The translations under genes were made by a program, and so were the position numbers. The notes under the pieces are model-generated. The model did not search any database. It saw nothing but the letters and a program-made list of their open reading frames with translations, and had not been told where the DNA came from. 35,479 nucleotides of DNA, taken from an uncultured Croceitalea sp. (GTDB taxonomy: Bacteria > Bacteroidota > Bacteroidia > Flavobacteriales > Flavobacteriaceae). Positions 18,576 to 25,736 of the stretch are shown in pieces. The number at the start of each line of letters is the position of its first letter. Position 1 is the first letter of the stretch. The stretch spans positions 1 through 35,479 of the forward strand of contig CALBVX010000045.1 of assembly GCA_937969515.1 (NCBI GenBank), written 5' to 3'.

Positions 18576-20480
18576 ATGAAATTTCAATATTACATACCGC
18601 TACTAGTCCTTATCATTTCATGTGGCCAAGGTCGCAAAATGGAAAAAGAATCAGAGATTAACACTCAAGGTGCTGTTGAAATAGTTGAAGACGCTGTTGC
18701 GGACTATCCAGAAAAAGACAAAGGCTTTGATTTTAACAAAATAATGGCCAAGACGAAAACCAAGACATTACCGCATTTTGAAACTACAAATTTTGACAGC
18801 TTTATTGATGAGGGTGATTATGAGGAAATAGATGGAGAAGCATTGCAACTAGAGCAAATTTATCCAGATTTTCATAGAGATGGTTTTGACCCAAAGGTCA
18901 TTGCTATGCATAAGCTTCCATTGTCTGACTCATTCGTTTCAGTTGTTGCAACTATTTTGAAATCGGAAAATGAAATGGAGACATTATTGGTGAATTTTGA
19001 TAAAGAAGGAAAAATTATCGCGCATCAAATTGCTGCGTATGATGAGATTGCTGAAGGTATGTCTCAAGTTGTCTCACGAATAAGCGAAGGTAATTTAACG
19101 GTAAACCATATTTTCTGGGGCGACATTAAAAAAATAGAAGAAGTAGTATTCAAGATTTTATATGATGGAAAAATTGAAAAAATAGATACCAGAAACTTGA
19201 ATGAGACCTTTGAGAACTTTTCACTGATCAACAATGTTTTATTGAATTTAAATCTGGATTGGATACACGCAAAAACCAATTTAATTACCACCAAAGAGTT
19301 CCCGGATAATGCTTACGAAACAATTGTAGTCATTCCAGAAATCGTTGATGAGGGTATCATGTATTTTAACCTAAATAGTCATATTGTAATTGTAGACAAC
19401 AATACAGAAAGAATTAAATACAAGTATTTTGAAAGCCATAAGACCAACGGATGGGAATCTGATGCTGTAAGGTTAGATGAAATTGAAATAAATTTTGCCC
19501 CATACAAGATTACCAAAGATAAAGGTGCATTAGGCCTAAAAGTTTCTCATTTTGGGTCTTCAAGGGTTAATCCCTACTCCGTTGAAAACCTTTCACTTTT
19601 TGTAAAATCTAATGATAAGCTTCTTAAAGTCCTTTCAGATTATGCCATAAAAGACTACGTTGGCGAATGGGACGGTGATTGTAATGGTGAATTTACTGGG
19701 GAGAAAAGAACTTTGATAAAGAGCACAAATGTAACCAACGGATATTTTGATATAAACGTCATCAAAGAGATAACCTATACAGAGAATTTTGAGGATGATA
19801 AGGGAGAATGCCTAGTTACAGAAAAAGATGAGATTAAAAGTGCACTATTAAAATTTAATGGCAAGACCTACATAGAGACAGATGTCAATATTGATGCTGA
19901 TCCTGATGCCGAAACCAAATCGTATTCCGAATTCCACCCAAAGAAATTAGAACATATTCAGATAGAGAATTTTCATATTTCTCACGCCAATGACATGGGA
20001 AAAAACAAAATTATAAGCGGACTTTACGAACCTAAAGATGGGCAACTAGTCCCACCAGATACTAAAAACGATTGGGGTCTTCGCCTTTTACTATTGGATG
20101 CATCAAATAAAGTAGTGTACGCGTCTAAGGGTTTTGGTGAGGCATATATGTTCGAACCTAATTTTTATAAAAGCGATGTATCCAACAAAATCATTATCAT
20201 TTGCCAATTGGCATTTGAATATCCGTTTGGTGGCGAAGCCTTTATTCTAGAAAATGAAAACATAAAGCATATAGGAACCCTAGATATTGAAGGAACCGAT
20301 GAAGAAAAATATATGACCGAAATCGTGGAAATAAAAGAGATAGGAGACGAAATTGTTTTTACCCTAAAATCTGATGAAGTAATTCTAAATCCAGGCTCAA
20401 TAGATGAAGCTAAGATCAACAACAACATCCAATATGTTTATAAGAACAATGTACTATCACTAAGGGTTAACATCCAATGA
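18576..20480 (+). CDS. Large lipoprotein of unknown function
   Basis: A 634-residue protein with lipobox Cys16 (LIISC) and a Lys/Glu-rich linker. The C-terminal half has YVGEWDGDCNGEF, reminiscent of lipocalin-like small-molecule or ligand domains, and an Asp-rich DADPDAETK stretch. The final part (GTLDIEGTDEEKYM ... NNNIQYVYKNN) is beta-rich. No catalytic motif is seen. The stop overlaps the ATG of the next gene (ATGA at 20477-20480), so the two are translationally coupled. Confidence 0.75.
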   Translation: MKFQYYIPLLVLIISCGQGRKMEKESEINTQGAVEIVEDAVADYPEKDKGFDFNKIMAKTKTKTLPHFETTNFDSFIDEGDYEEIDGEALQLEQIYPDFHRDGFDPKVIAMHKLPLSDSFVSVVATILKSENEMETLLVNFDKEGKIIAHQIAAYDEIAEGMSQVVSRISEGNLTVNHIFWGDIKKIEEVVFKILYDGKIEKIDTRNLNETFENFSLINNVLLNLNLDWIHAKTNLITTKEFPDNAYETIVVIPEIVDEGIMYFNLNSHIVIVDNNTERIKYKYFESHKTNGWESDAVRLDEIEINFAPYKITKDKGALGLKVSHFGSSRVNPYSVENLSLFVKSNDKLLKVLSDYAIKDYVGEWDGDCNGEFTGEKRTLIKSTNVTNGYFDINVIKEITYTENFEDDKGECLVTEKDEIKSALLKFNGKTYIETDVNIDADPDAETKSYSEFHPKKLEHIQIENFHISHANDMGKNKIISGLYEPKDGQLVPPDTKNDWGLRLLLLDASNKVVYASKGFGEAYMFEPNFYKSDVSNKIIIICQLAFEYPFGGEAFILENENIKHIGTLDIEGTDEEKYMTEIVEIKEIGDEIVFTLKSDEVILNPGSIDEAKINNNIQYVYKNNVLSLRVNIQ

Positions 20481-21202
20481 ATTTTAATAGTATTTACATT
20501 TTATTGGTGTTTTCGTTGCTTCAAGCGCTTGCTGCCCAGGAGGGTGCTACATATCCAGAATTGCGCAAATCGGGAAAGAAAATAGATGATATAATTCCGA
20601 TAGGATGGAAAATTTTGTCACAAGCGTCTGGAGACCTGAATGGTGATGGTTATAAAGATTTGGCTTTTGCCATAGAAAGTCTTGAAAAGATTAAGAGCAA
20701 TTACGATGATGGCTTAGAGACGGACACTATCAATACAAATTTTAGAATATTGGGAATCTACTTTGGCAAACGCAATGGAAAATTCAAAAAGACACTGCAA
20801 TCCAATACGTTTATCATCAATCGAAATACACCAAGCATGGAAGAGCCCTTTAAGGGGCTGCAGATTCTCCCAAATGGGGTGCTACAAATAGATTTCTATA
20901 TATGGCCGTGCAGGGAATGTACCTCATGGTCATCACATGAATACCGATTTAGGTTTCAAAACAAGGCTTTTGAATTGGTTGCATATACTGAAAGTGTTGT
21001 CCAGCGAGTGTCTGGTGACGAGGTTGATTACAGTATCGATTTTCAAAAAGAAATACTAAAAATTATAACCACAACCAATAACGAAGAAATCAATGAACAA
21101 GAACATGAAGAGCAGTTTAAAAAATTTGAATTACCACAATTAAAATCGCTAAAATCATTGGACAAACCTTTTGAATGGGAGTTTCAAGGATTTCGCATAT
21201 AA
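20477..21202 (+). CDS. Secreted protein with a calcium-loop motif
   Basis: A 241-residue protein with a type I signal peptide (IYILLVFSLLQALAAQ). Near residues 54-62 is DLNGDGYKDLAFA, an FG-GAP/VCBS-type DxNxDGxxD loop. The mature region also has a CREC pair (WPCRECTSW) near residue 150. Unrecognised otherwise. It is translationally coupled to the lipoprotein upstream and 20 bases before lemA. Confidence 0.75.
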   Translation: MNFNSIYILLVFSLLQALAAQEGATYPELRKSGKKIDDIIPIGWKILSQASGDLNGDGYKDLAFAIESLEKIKSNYDDGLETDTINTNFRILGIYFGKRNGKFKKTLQSNTFIINRNTPSMEEPFKGLQILPNGVLQIDFYIWPCRECTSWSSHEYRFRFQNKAFELVAYTESVVQRVSGDEVDYSIDFQKEILKIITTTNNEEINEQEHEEQFKKFELPQLKSLKSLDKPFEWEFQGFRI

Positions 21203-21222
21203 CCATTTAAAACCATAATAAT

Positions 21223-21789
21223 ATGAAAATCATAATCATTAGTACTATTGGTCTATTGGTCCTTTTTGGCCTTATCGGCATTAGTATCAACAACCGCATC
21301 ATAGCTAAAAGAAATCAAGTAGCACAAGCTTTTGGAAGTATAGAAATCTACCTAAAAAAAAGGTTTGATTTGATTCCGAACCTCATCGCTATGCTCAACA
21401 AGTATTTGTCACATGAAAAGGAAACCCTCTTAAGAATTACAGAACTACGAAGTAGTGTTGACAAAGCGAAATCAGCCAATGATAAGATTAAGGCCTCTAA
21501 CGAACTGACCCAACTTATGAGTGGTCTGAACATTAATGTAGAAAACTACCCTGAACTGAAAGCGGACAGACAGTTTGCAACCATTGAATTTGAGCTATCC
21601 GACGTTGAAGACCAAATTTCAGCTGCACGCCGGGCCTATAATGCTGCCGTGACCAGTTACAACAATACGATACAGATGTTTCCTGCAAGTATTATAGCGG
21701 GTATGCGAAAAGATAAGGCGCATGTGCTATTGGAAATACCAAAATCTGACCAAAAAGAAATCAATGTTAATCAACTTTTAAACCCATAA
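21223..21789 (+). CDS. lemA: LemA family protein
   Basis: A 188-residue protein with an N-terminal membrane helix (about 3-23) and a long helical bundle. Family marks are clear: NRIIAKRNQVAQAF, KRFDLIPNLI, ENYPELKADRQF, SAARRAYNAAVTSYNNTI and FPASIIAGM. LemA proteins are membrane-anchored with the bundle outside the cytoplasm in most bacteria; their biochemical function is not settled, but they often neighbour proteases or phospho-signalling genes. Here lemA leads a trio with DUF1266 and DUF3137 genes. Confidence 0.95.
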   Translation: MKIIIISTIGLLVLFGLIGISINNRIIAKRNQVAQAFGSIEIYLKKRFDLIPNLIAMLNKYLSHEKETLLRITELRSSVDKAKSANDKIKASNELTQLMSGLNINVENYPELKADRQFATIEFELSDVEDQISAARRAYNAAVTSYNNTIQMFPASIIAGMRKDKAHVLLEIPKSDQKEINVNQLLNP

Positions 21790-21793
21790 AATC

Positions 21794-22606
21794 ATGCAAA
21801 TGTTAGAAAATTTACCCTGGTACGGTTATGTGATACTGGCCATCGCTGTTGGCTCTTATGCCTTTCGCTATTTTAAAATTGGAAAAAAAGAGTATGATGC
21901 CCCAGACAAAACAACGGCAAAATTCAGAAAATCACCAAACAGCCAACTCCACCAAGAACAGTTATTCGCCCTAGCGTTATACACACCTATTGCCGAATGG
22001 TGGAAGGCAAGTAGCAATACCTTATCATTTCTTAATGCAAAAGAAGTACAGCCCTATTTAGAAGGTTGGGGAATAAATTCACCAGAAGGATACTGGGACC
22101 TGACCGAGTATTTCATGAAAGATGGTCGCCGTTGGTACTTTGATTTTATACAACAAATGATTCTCACAGAACCTAAAGAAAAATGGGACGCGTTGATGAA
22201 CCAAAAATTTGGTAATAATGAGCGCGCAAATCGTTATTTAAAGCTTTTGAGCACTAGAGAAGTCTTAAATACCCTAAAAGAAAAAGGTATTCTAACCTTT
22301 GATTCAGAGTTGGAACTTGGTATAGCAGGTTATGACGCTGCTGTATTGGTAGGGCAGGCGCGAAAGGCATTTACGGGTAACATCATAAGTGAAGAAGAAG
22401 CTTGGAAGGTCATAAATTTCGCCAAAGACTTGGCCACGCGACATTTTTCTTCTTGGGAAGATTTTGGAAAAAGCTTTGCTCTAGGCTTTGCACTGGATAT
22501 GAAGGCTGATTACCATACGTATAAAGAAGAGGTGTACCACCTTTACAAACAAGTCTTGGTAAACCCAGACAGCCCTTGGAACACAATTAAATGGCCAATT
22601 GGATAA
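21794..22606 (+). CDS. DUF1266 family protein with N-terminal membrane segment
   Basis: A 270-residue protein. Residues about 10-26 form a membrane helix, followed by a basic stretch. The rest fits DUF1266: GWGINSPEGYWDLTEYF, GIAGYDAAVLVGQARKAF, SEEEAWKVINFAKD and FSSWEDFGKSFALGFAL. DUF1266 proteins are related to E. coli YbeU/YbeR, of unknown function. It starts 4 bases behind lemA and overlaps or abuts the DUF3137 gene. Predicted orientation places the soluble part in the cytoplasm, but this is weakly supported. Confidence 0.85.
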   Translation: MQMLENLPWYGYVILAIAVGSYAFRYFKIGKKEYDAPDKTTAKFRKSPNSQLHQEQLFALALYTPIAEWWKASSNTLSFLNAKEVQPYLEGWGINSPEGYWDLTEYFMKDGRRWYFDFIQQMILTEPKEKWDALMNQKFGNNERANRYLKLLSTREVLNTLKEKGILTFDSELELGIAGYDAAVLVGQARKAFTGNIISEEEAWKVINFAKDLATRHFSSWEDFGKSFALGFALDMKADYHTYKEEVYHLYKQVLVNPDSPWNTIKWPIG

Positions 22607-22610
22607 GCTG

Positions 22611-23690
22611 ATGCAAGAGCGTATACAATCTGTATTTTCTGAAACCAACAATGTGTTGAATGCACTTTACTTAAAACGAAAACGAACCCTCTTTTTTCAA
22701 AGGATCATGTGGGGTGTGACAGGTTTATATTTCGTGTTTATATTGGGATTACTAACTATTCAATACATACCAAGTTTACAACCTAAGACTTGGAGTTTTT
22801 TGGAGACATTTAAACCTACCCCCAGTAATCCTTATGGATCCATTTATCCAATGGCTGGATTAATAGTGCTTTTATACCCTACTATTATTCTCTTTACCAA
22901 AGCGTTTCAAAAATTCAAAATTGCGGAACAGAAAACCATGGCCAAAATGGTGGGAATGCTTTTTCCAAAGGTTGAATTCACACAAGGCGCAAGAGCACCT
23001 GTGAAAGAGGTGGTAAATAGCACTATTTTCCCATGGATAAAACAAGATTCACCTATCTATAGTTTTGGACAAATAAGAAGCAGGACAAACCAGAACGAAA
23101 TAAATATTGCTGACATAGGCATTATAGAGAACAATGTAACCAATAGATTTTTAGGTGCCTTAATGCATATTCCTGTTCTTAACATGTTCGCGGCATTGTA
23201 CCAAAACGTGTTCAAGAATATAGCTATGGGCAAATTGGCGGACAATACCCGCTTTACCTTCAGGGGCATGTTCTGCTGGCTGAGTTTTAAAAAGCATTTA
23301 AATGGACATACCGTTGTGCTACCAAAAAACCAAATGGTAAAACTTAACCGACTGACCAGTTTTAATTTTAAGGAAGAGCAAGAAATACATTTGGAAGACC
23401 TAAGATTTACGGACAAGTTTGTGGTATACAGTACCAATCAAGTAGAAGCGCGTTATGTTTTATCTTCTTTGCTTATGGAAAAGGTCGTTGCCTTAAAAGA
23501 AAAATTTAATCGTCCTATATTGATGTCTTTTCAAAACAAACAAATGTACTTGGCGGTAGAAAATGAAAACGGTTTGTTTTCATTTTCATCAAGGAAACTG
23601 GATAAGCTAGGCGTTGTGGAAGAATTGGCGCATGAAATTCACACTGCTTTGCAAGTTTCAGAAGAATTGAAACTTAACCCACAAGTATGA
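22611..23690 (+). CDS. DUF3137 family membrane protein
   Basis: A 359-residue protein. The ATG at 22611 is taken as start; a TTG at 22599 would overlap the previous gene by 8 bases and is also possible. Two membrane segments lie at about 30-50 and 78-100. The C-terminal half is a clear DUF3137 domain: FRGMFCWLSFKKHLNGHTVV, FVVYSTNQVEARYVLS, then ALKEKFNRPILMSF and KQMYLAVE. DUF3137 genes frequently accompany lemA in bacteria (known from genome neighbourhoods). The function is unknown. It is the last gene of the co-directional block and is followed by a hairpin. Confidence 0.88.
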   Translation: MQERIQSVFSETNNVLNALYLKRKRTLFFQRIMWGVTGLYFVFILGLLTIQYIPSLQPKTWSFLETFKPTPSNPYGSIYPMAGLIVLLYPTIILFTKAFQKFKIAEQKTMAKMVGMLFPKVEFTQGARAPVKEVVNSTIFPWIKQDSPIYSFGQIRSRTNQNEINIADIGIIENNVTNRFLGALMHIPVLNMFAALYQNVFKNIAMGKLADNTRFTFRGMFCWLSFKKHLNGHTVVLPKNQMVKLNRLTSFNFKEEQEIHLEDLRFTDKFVVYSTNQVEARYVLSSLLMEKVVALKEKFNRPILMSFQNKQMYLAVENENGLFSFSSRKLDKLGVVEELAHEIHTALQVSEELKLNPQV

Positions 23691-23708
23691 ATTACAATAT
23701 CAAAAGTT

Positions 23709-23733
23709 AGCGAGCGAAACTTATTTTCGCGCT
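23709..23733 (+). terminator. Candidate hairpin after the DUF3137 gene
   Basis: AGC-GA-GCGAAA pairs with TTTCGC-GCT across a CTTAT loop: nine base pairs with a two-base bulge. It lies 19 bases after the last stop codon of the long block. No strong T tract follows, so it may equally mark the edge of the decayed mobile element rather than terminate transcription. Confidence 0.35.
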
Positions 23734-23788
23734 GCAAGCGTCCCGAATCTTACCGTAACTAATACCACTGAGCGAGGCGGAAGGTTCG

Positions 23789-24349
23789 TTAATCTCTTTG
23801 CATTTTATTTTTAACAATAGCTGGTTCGGTAGCATTCGTATCAATCCTCCAATAGGGGTTTCCAAATCTTGGCTTAACATACTGCACTTTAGACAACAAT
23901 TTCATCACTTGTTCTTTGTCTTCTTTGTGTTTTTCCTTCAATTTAGTATACCAATATTTTGAAATCATTTCTTCTCTCTTGTTCTTTTCTTGTTTGTTCT
24001 GTGTTTCAAATTTCTTTTCTACCAATTTTGGTTTTTTTCGTTTTATATTCTCTCCAAACAACGAAAGTAACATTGCATTAGTGGGGAGGGTTTGTGTCTT
24101 TTCAATATCCCTTACAATTGCGATAAGAGCGTTAATCCTTTTACGGGTTTTCTCACCGTCTTCATCAACTCGCTTTGGAAATTTACTTTCTGGAGAAATA
24201 CCATGCCATTCAAAGAAATCCATGGCCAATTCTAAAGTTTCTGAATAGGACTTCGTTATTTTCCTTGAAAATCGTCTGAACCTCTTAATAGTTCTATATG
24301 TAATCGTATTGTTCCAAATCCATCCATTTTCTTCATTTTTATCATTCAA
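23789..24349 (-). CDS. bfmA: BfmA/BtgA-type mobilization protein
   Basis: A 186-residue basic protein read on the minus strand. It carries the pattern of Bacteroidota BfmA/BtgA mobilization proteins: YRTIKRFRRFSRKITKSYSE, AMDFFEWHG, KRINALIAIVRDIEKTQTLP and TNAMLLSLF. In this family the N-terminal part is a ribbon-helix-helix-like oriT-binding domain. The only in-frame start near the family's N terminus is a TTG at 24347-24349, because a TAA lies just before it. No relaxase (MobB-like) gene is nearby, so the element is not self-complete. Two palindromes lie upstream, one overlapping the start. Confidence 0.78.
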   Translation of the reverse strand: MNDKNEENGWIWNNTITYRTIKRFRRFSRKITKSYSETLELAMDFFEWHGISPESKFPKRVDEDGEKTRKRINALIAIVRDIEKTQTLPTNAMLLSLFGENIKRKKPKLVEKKFETQNKQEKNKREEMISKYWYTKLKEKHKEDKEQVMKLLSKVQYVKPRFGNPYWRIDTNATEPAIVKNKMQRD

Positions 24350-24359
24350 TTGTTACAAT
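24349..24359. promoter_or_regulatory. Palindromic candidate operator, copy 1
   Basis: ATTGTTACAAT is a perfect 5+1+5 palindrome and overlaps the TTG start of the bfmA-type gene. The same 11 bases recur 43 bases upstream. Its position suits autoregulation by the mobilization protein or by a lost regulator. Operator function is inference. Confidence 0.45.
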
Positions 24360-24391
24360 CTTAAACCCTGTTTATAAGAGCTATAGGCTCA

Positions 24392-24402
24392 ATTGTTACA
24401 AT
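24392..24402. promoter_or_regulatory. Palindromic candidate operator, copy 2
   Basis: Second perfect copy of ATTGTTACAAT, 43 bases (about four helical turns) from the first. The shared direct repeat is 14 bases long when flanks are included (TCAATTGTTACAAT). It lies upstream of the bfmA-type gene on the minus strand. Confidence 0.45.
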
Positions 24403-24476
24403 TTCAAGTTTTCCTTTCTTGTTTATTTTGTTTGCAAATTATTGATTGTCAATAATTTATAATCTGTTTTTGAAAC

Positions 24477-24499
24477 GTAACGTCGCTTTAGCGCGTTAC
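24477..24499. repeat. Inverted repeat (stem-loop) upstream of the bfmA-type gene
   Basis: GTAACG-T-CGC, a TTTA loop and GCG-CGTTAC form a nine-pair stem with one bulged T. It lies 128 bases upstream of the mobilization gene. Possible roles are part of an oriT, a recombination site or a terminator; no T tract is present on either side. Confidence 0.45.
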
Positions 24500-24560
24500 C
24501 CTCTCCCTATTAAAATCAGGTCTACTTCGTATCCCAAATTTTGAATACGTGAAACCCGCT

Positions 24561-24689
24561 TTATTTCAAATATGCAGGTTGTACCCTATGAAATTTTCCC
24601 TTGACGTCTTTCTTCACGAACACTGGAAAAATTCCATAAGAACCACGTGCAAAAGTCAAGGGTAAGATTTGGGAACAAACTGTGGTCAA
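24561..24689 (-). other. Short open frame overlapping the recombinase stop codon
   Basis: On the minus strand a TTG at 24687-24689 overlaps the TGA of the recombinase fragment and opens 42 codons to a TAA. The product (TFARGSYGIFPVFVKK and on) is well ordered rather than low complexity. I do not recognise it. It could be a remnant of a small element gene or chance. Confidence 0.25.
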
Positions 24690-25054
24690 TATCTTCCTGC
24701 TACCAATTCCATATCCTTGCTCAACTTATGGTCAAGTACTTTAGCATAAATCTGAGTAGTCCGCATGGATTGATGTCCTAGCATTTTGCTTACAGACTCG
24801 ATAGGTACTCCATTGGATAAAGTGACCGTAGTCGCAAATGTGTGACGGGATAAATGGAATGTCATTCGCTTATTGAAATGACATAGTTCTGATATCTCCT
24901 TTAGATGCTGGTTCATCTTTTGATTGCTTAGAACGGGAAGCAATCGTTTCCCTATCTGCTTCGTTTCCGACATTCCGTATATATCAAGTATTTCTCCCAC
25001 TATAGGTAAGAAGGGTTGAGGGGCATTTTTGCGAATTAAAAAGTACTCACCGAA
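24686..25054 (-). pseudogene. Tyrosine recombinase (integrase), 5'-truncated
   Basis: The minus-strand frame is open from 25054, just after an in-frame TGA, to the stop at 24686: about 122 residues. It encodes the C-terminal half of a phage-type integrase: HLSRHTFATTVTL (HxxR box), LGHQSMRTTQIYAK with the histidine box and the catalytic tyrosine. The N-terminal arm and core-binding domains and the first catalytic arginine are missing. No ATG fits, so the gene is very probably inactive. It faces a tRNA gene about 100 bases away, a usual target for such integrases. Confidence 0.8.
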
Positions 25055-25099
25055 TCACTCGCCAGAACGGTTGATTTTATATGAAATCAATAAAAATGA

Positions 25100-25132
25100 A
25101 AAAGCCTGAAAACGAATTGTTTTCAGGCTTTT
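25100..25132 (-). terminator. Intrinsic terminator downstream of the tRNA gene
   Basis: AAAAGCCTGAAAAC and GTTTTCAGGCTTTT are perfect 14-base arms around a GAATT loop. The structure lies 23 bases past the 3' end of the minus-strand tRNA gene and has T-rich ends in both orientations, so it can also stop transcription from the left. Confidence 0.85.
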
Positions 25133-25155
25133 AGGGAATATTTAAAATTTCCCAG

Positions 25156-25229
25156 TGGTCCCACCTGGGCTCGAACCAGGGACCAACTGATTATGAGTCA
25201 GCTACTCTAACCAACTGAGCTATAGGACC
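25156..25229 (-). tRNA. tRNA with CAT anticodon (tRNA-Met elongator or tRNA-Ile2)
   Basis: The 74-base cloverleaf is complete: acceptor GGTCCTA paired with TGGGACC, D arm GCTCAGTTGGTTAGAGT, anticodon loop CTCATAA (anticodon CAT), T arm CCTGG-TTCGAGC-CCAGG and discriminator A. CCA is not encoded. G1-C72 rules out initiator tRNA. C4-G69 and C5-G68 in the acceptor stem match known identity elements for the lysidine-forming enzyme TilS, and the variable loop (TTGGTC) resembles tRNA-Ile2, so I lean towards Ile2 reading AUA; software based on the anticodon alone would say Met. Confidence 0.93.
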
Positions 25230-25244
25230 TATTTTCTAGGGCAG

Positions 25245-25275
25245 CAAAATTAGGATATATTTTTCTATACACCAA
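25245..25275 (-). promoter_or_regulatory. Bacteroidota-type promoter of the tRNA gene
   Basis: On the minus strand there is TTG, a 20-base spacer, then TAATTTTG, a perfect match to the Bacteroidota consensus TTG-N(17-23)-TAnnTTTG. The -7 box ends 15 bases before the mature tRNA 5' end. Confidence 0.7.
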
Positions 25276-25282
25276 CATTTTC

Positions 25283-25696
25283 TTAGCCTTCATTTTCATT
25301 GATATCTTGGCAAAGTTCTACCAAGACACCATTTGTGGTTTTAGGATGCAAGAAAGCCACCCATTTATTGTCTGCACCTTTTTTAGGTTCTTCGTTTAAA
25401 ACGGTAAACCCCTCATTTTTCAATCGTGCTATTTCTTGCTTGATGTTTTCTACCGCAAAAGCGATATGGTGTACACCTTCTCCTTTTCGGTCTATAAATT
25501 TCGCTATAGGGCTATCTTCATTGGTAGCTTCCAACAATTCAATCTTATTTGGTCCGGTTTTAAAAAAAGAAGTGCGCACCCCTTCTGTAGCTACCTCCTC
25601 GATTTTATAATGTAGCGTTCCAAAAAGCTTTTTAAATAATTGGTTAGAAGCATCCAAGTCTTTGACCGCTATGCCTATATGTTCTATCTTATCCAT
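25283..25696 (-). CDS. mce: Methylmalonyl-CoA epimerase (VOC family)
   Basis: A 137-residue protein of the vicinal oxygen chelate fold. It interconverts the (R) and (S) forms of methylmalonyl-CoA between the mutase and propionyl-CoA branches of metabolism. Two paired beta-alpha-beta modules start at IEHIGIAVKDL and VHHIAFAVENI. Expected metal ligands are present: H6, E53 (KIELLE), H77 and E127 (GVLVELCQ). Length fits the family. It is divergent from rbfA, with only 40 bases between the start codons. A tRNA gene with its own promoter lies downstream on the same strand. Confidence 0.9.
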   Translation of the reverse strand: MDKIEHIGIAVKDLDASNQLFKKLFGTLHYKIEEVATEGVRTSFFKTGPNKIELLEATNEDSPIAKFIDRKGEGVHHIAFAVENIKQEIARLKNEGFTVLNEEPKKGADNKWVAFLHPKTTNGVLVELCQDINENEG

Positions 25697-25723
25697 TTCA
25701 CCACTAAGATAGCATTATTACCT

Positions 25724-25731
25724 TATTTTTG
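25724..25731 (+). promoter_or_regulatory. -7 box upstream of rbfA
   Basis: TATTTTTG matches TAnnTTTG exactly and ends 5 bases before the rbfA ATG. A transcript starting the usual few bases after it would have no leader or nearly none. The surrounding 13 bases (CCTTATTTTTGCA) recur on the minus strand upstream of dusB. No convincing -33 TTG is visible. Confidence 0.6.
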
Positions 25732-25736
25732 CAGGT

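Larger units (their letters stand above)
24350..24685. other. Intergenic stretch of a decayed mobile element
   Basis: These 336 bases lie between the bfmA-type gene and the recombinase fragment. They contain both palindromic candidate operators, a stem-loop at 24477-24499 and a short open frame on the minus strand at 24561-24689. I see no other gene and no intact repeat ends. Confidence 0.6.

Noticed and set aside
23057-23437. 126-codon minus-strand frame inside the DUF3137 gene
   Set aside because: The opposite strand encodes a recognisable DUF3137 domain; this frame looks like an antisense shadow.
23760-25155. Direct repeat of the tRNA 3' end as an att site of the element
   Set aside because: No stretch matching the tRNA T-arm/acceptor sequence was found outside the tRNA gene itself.
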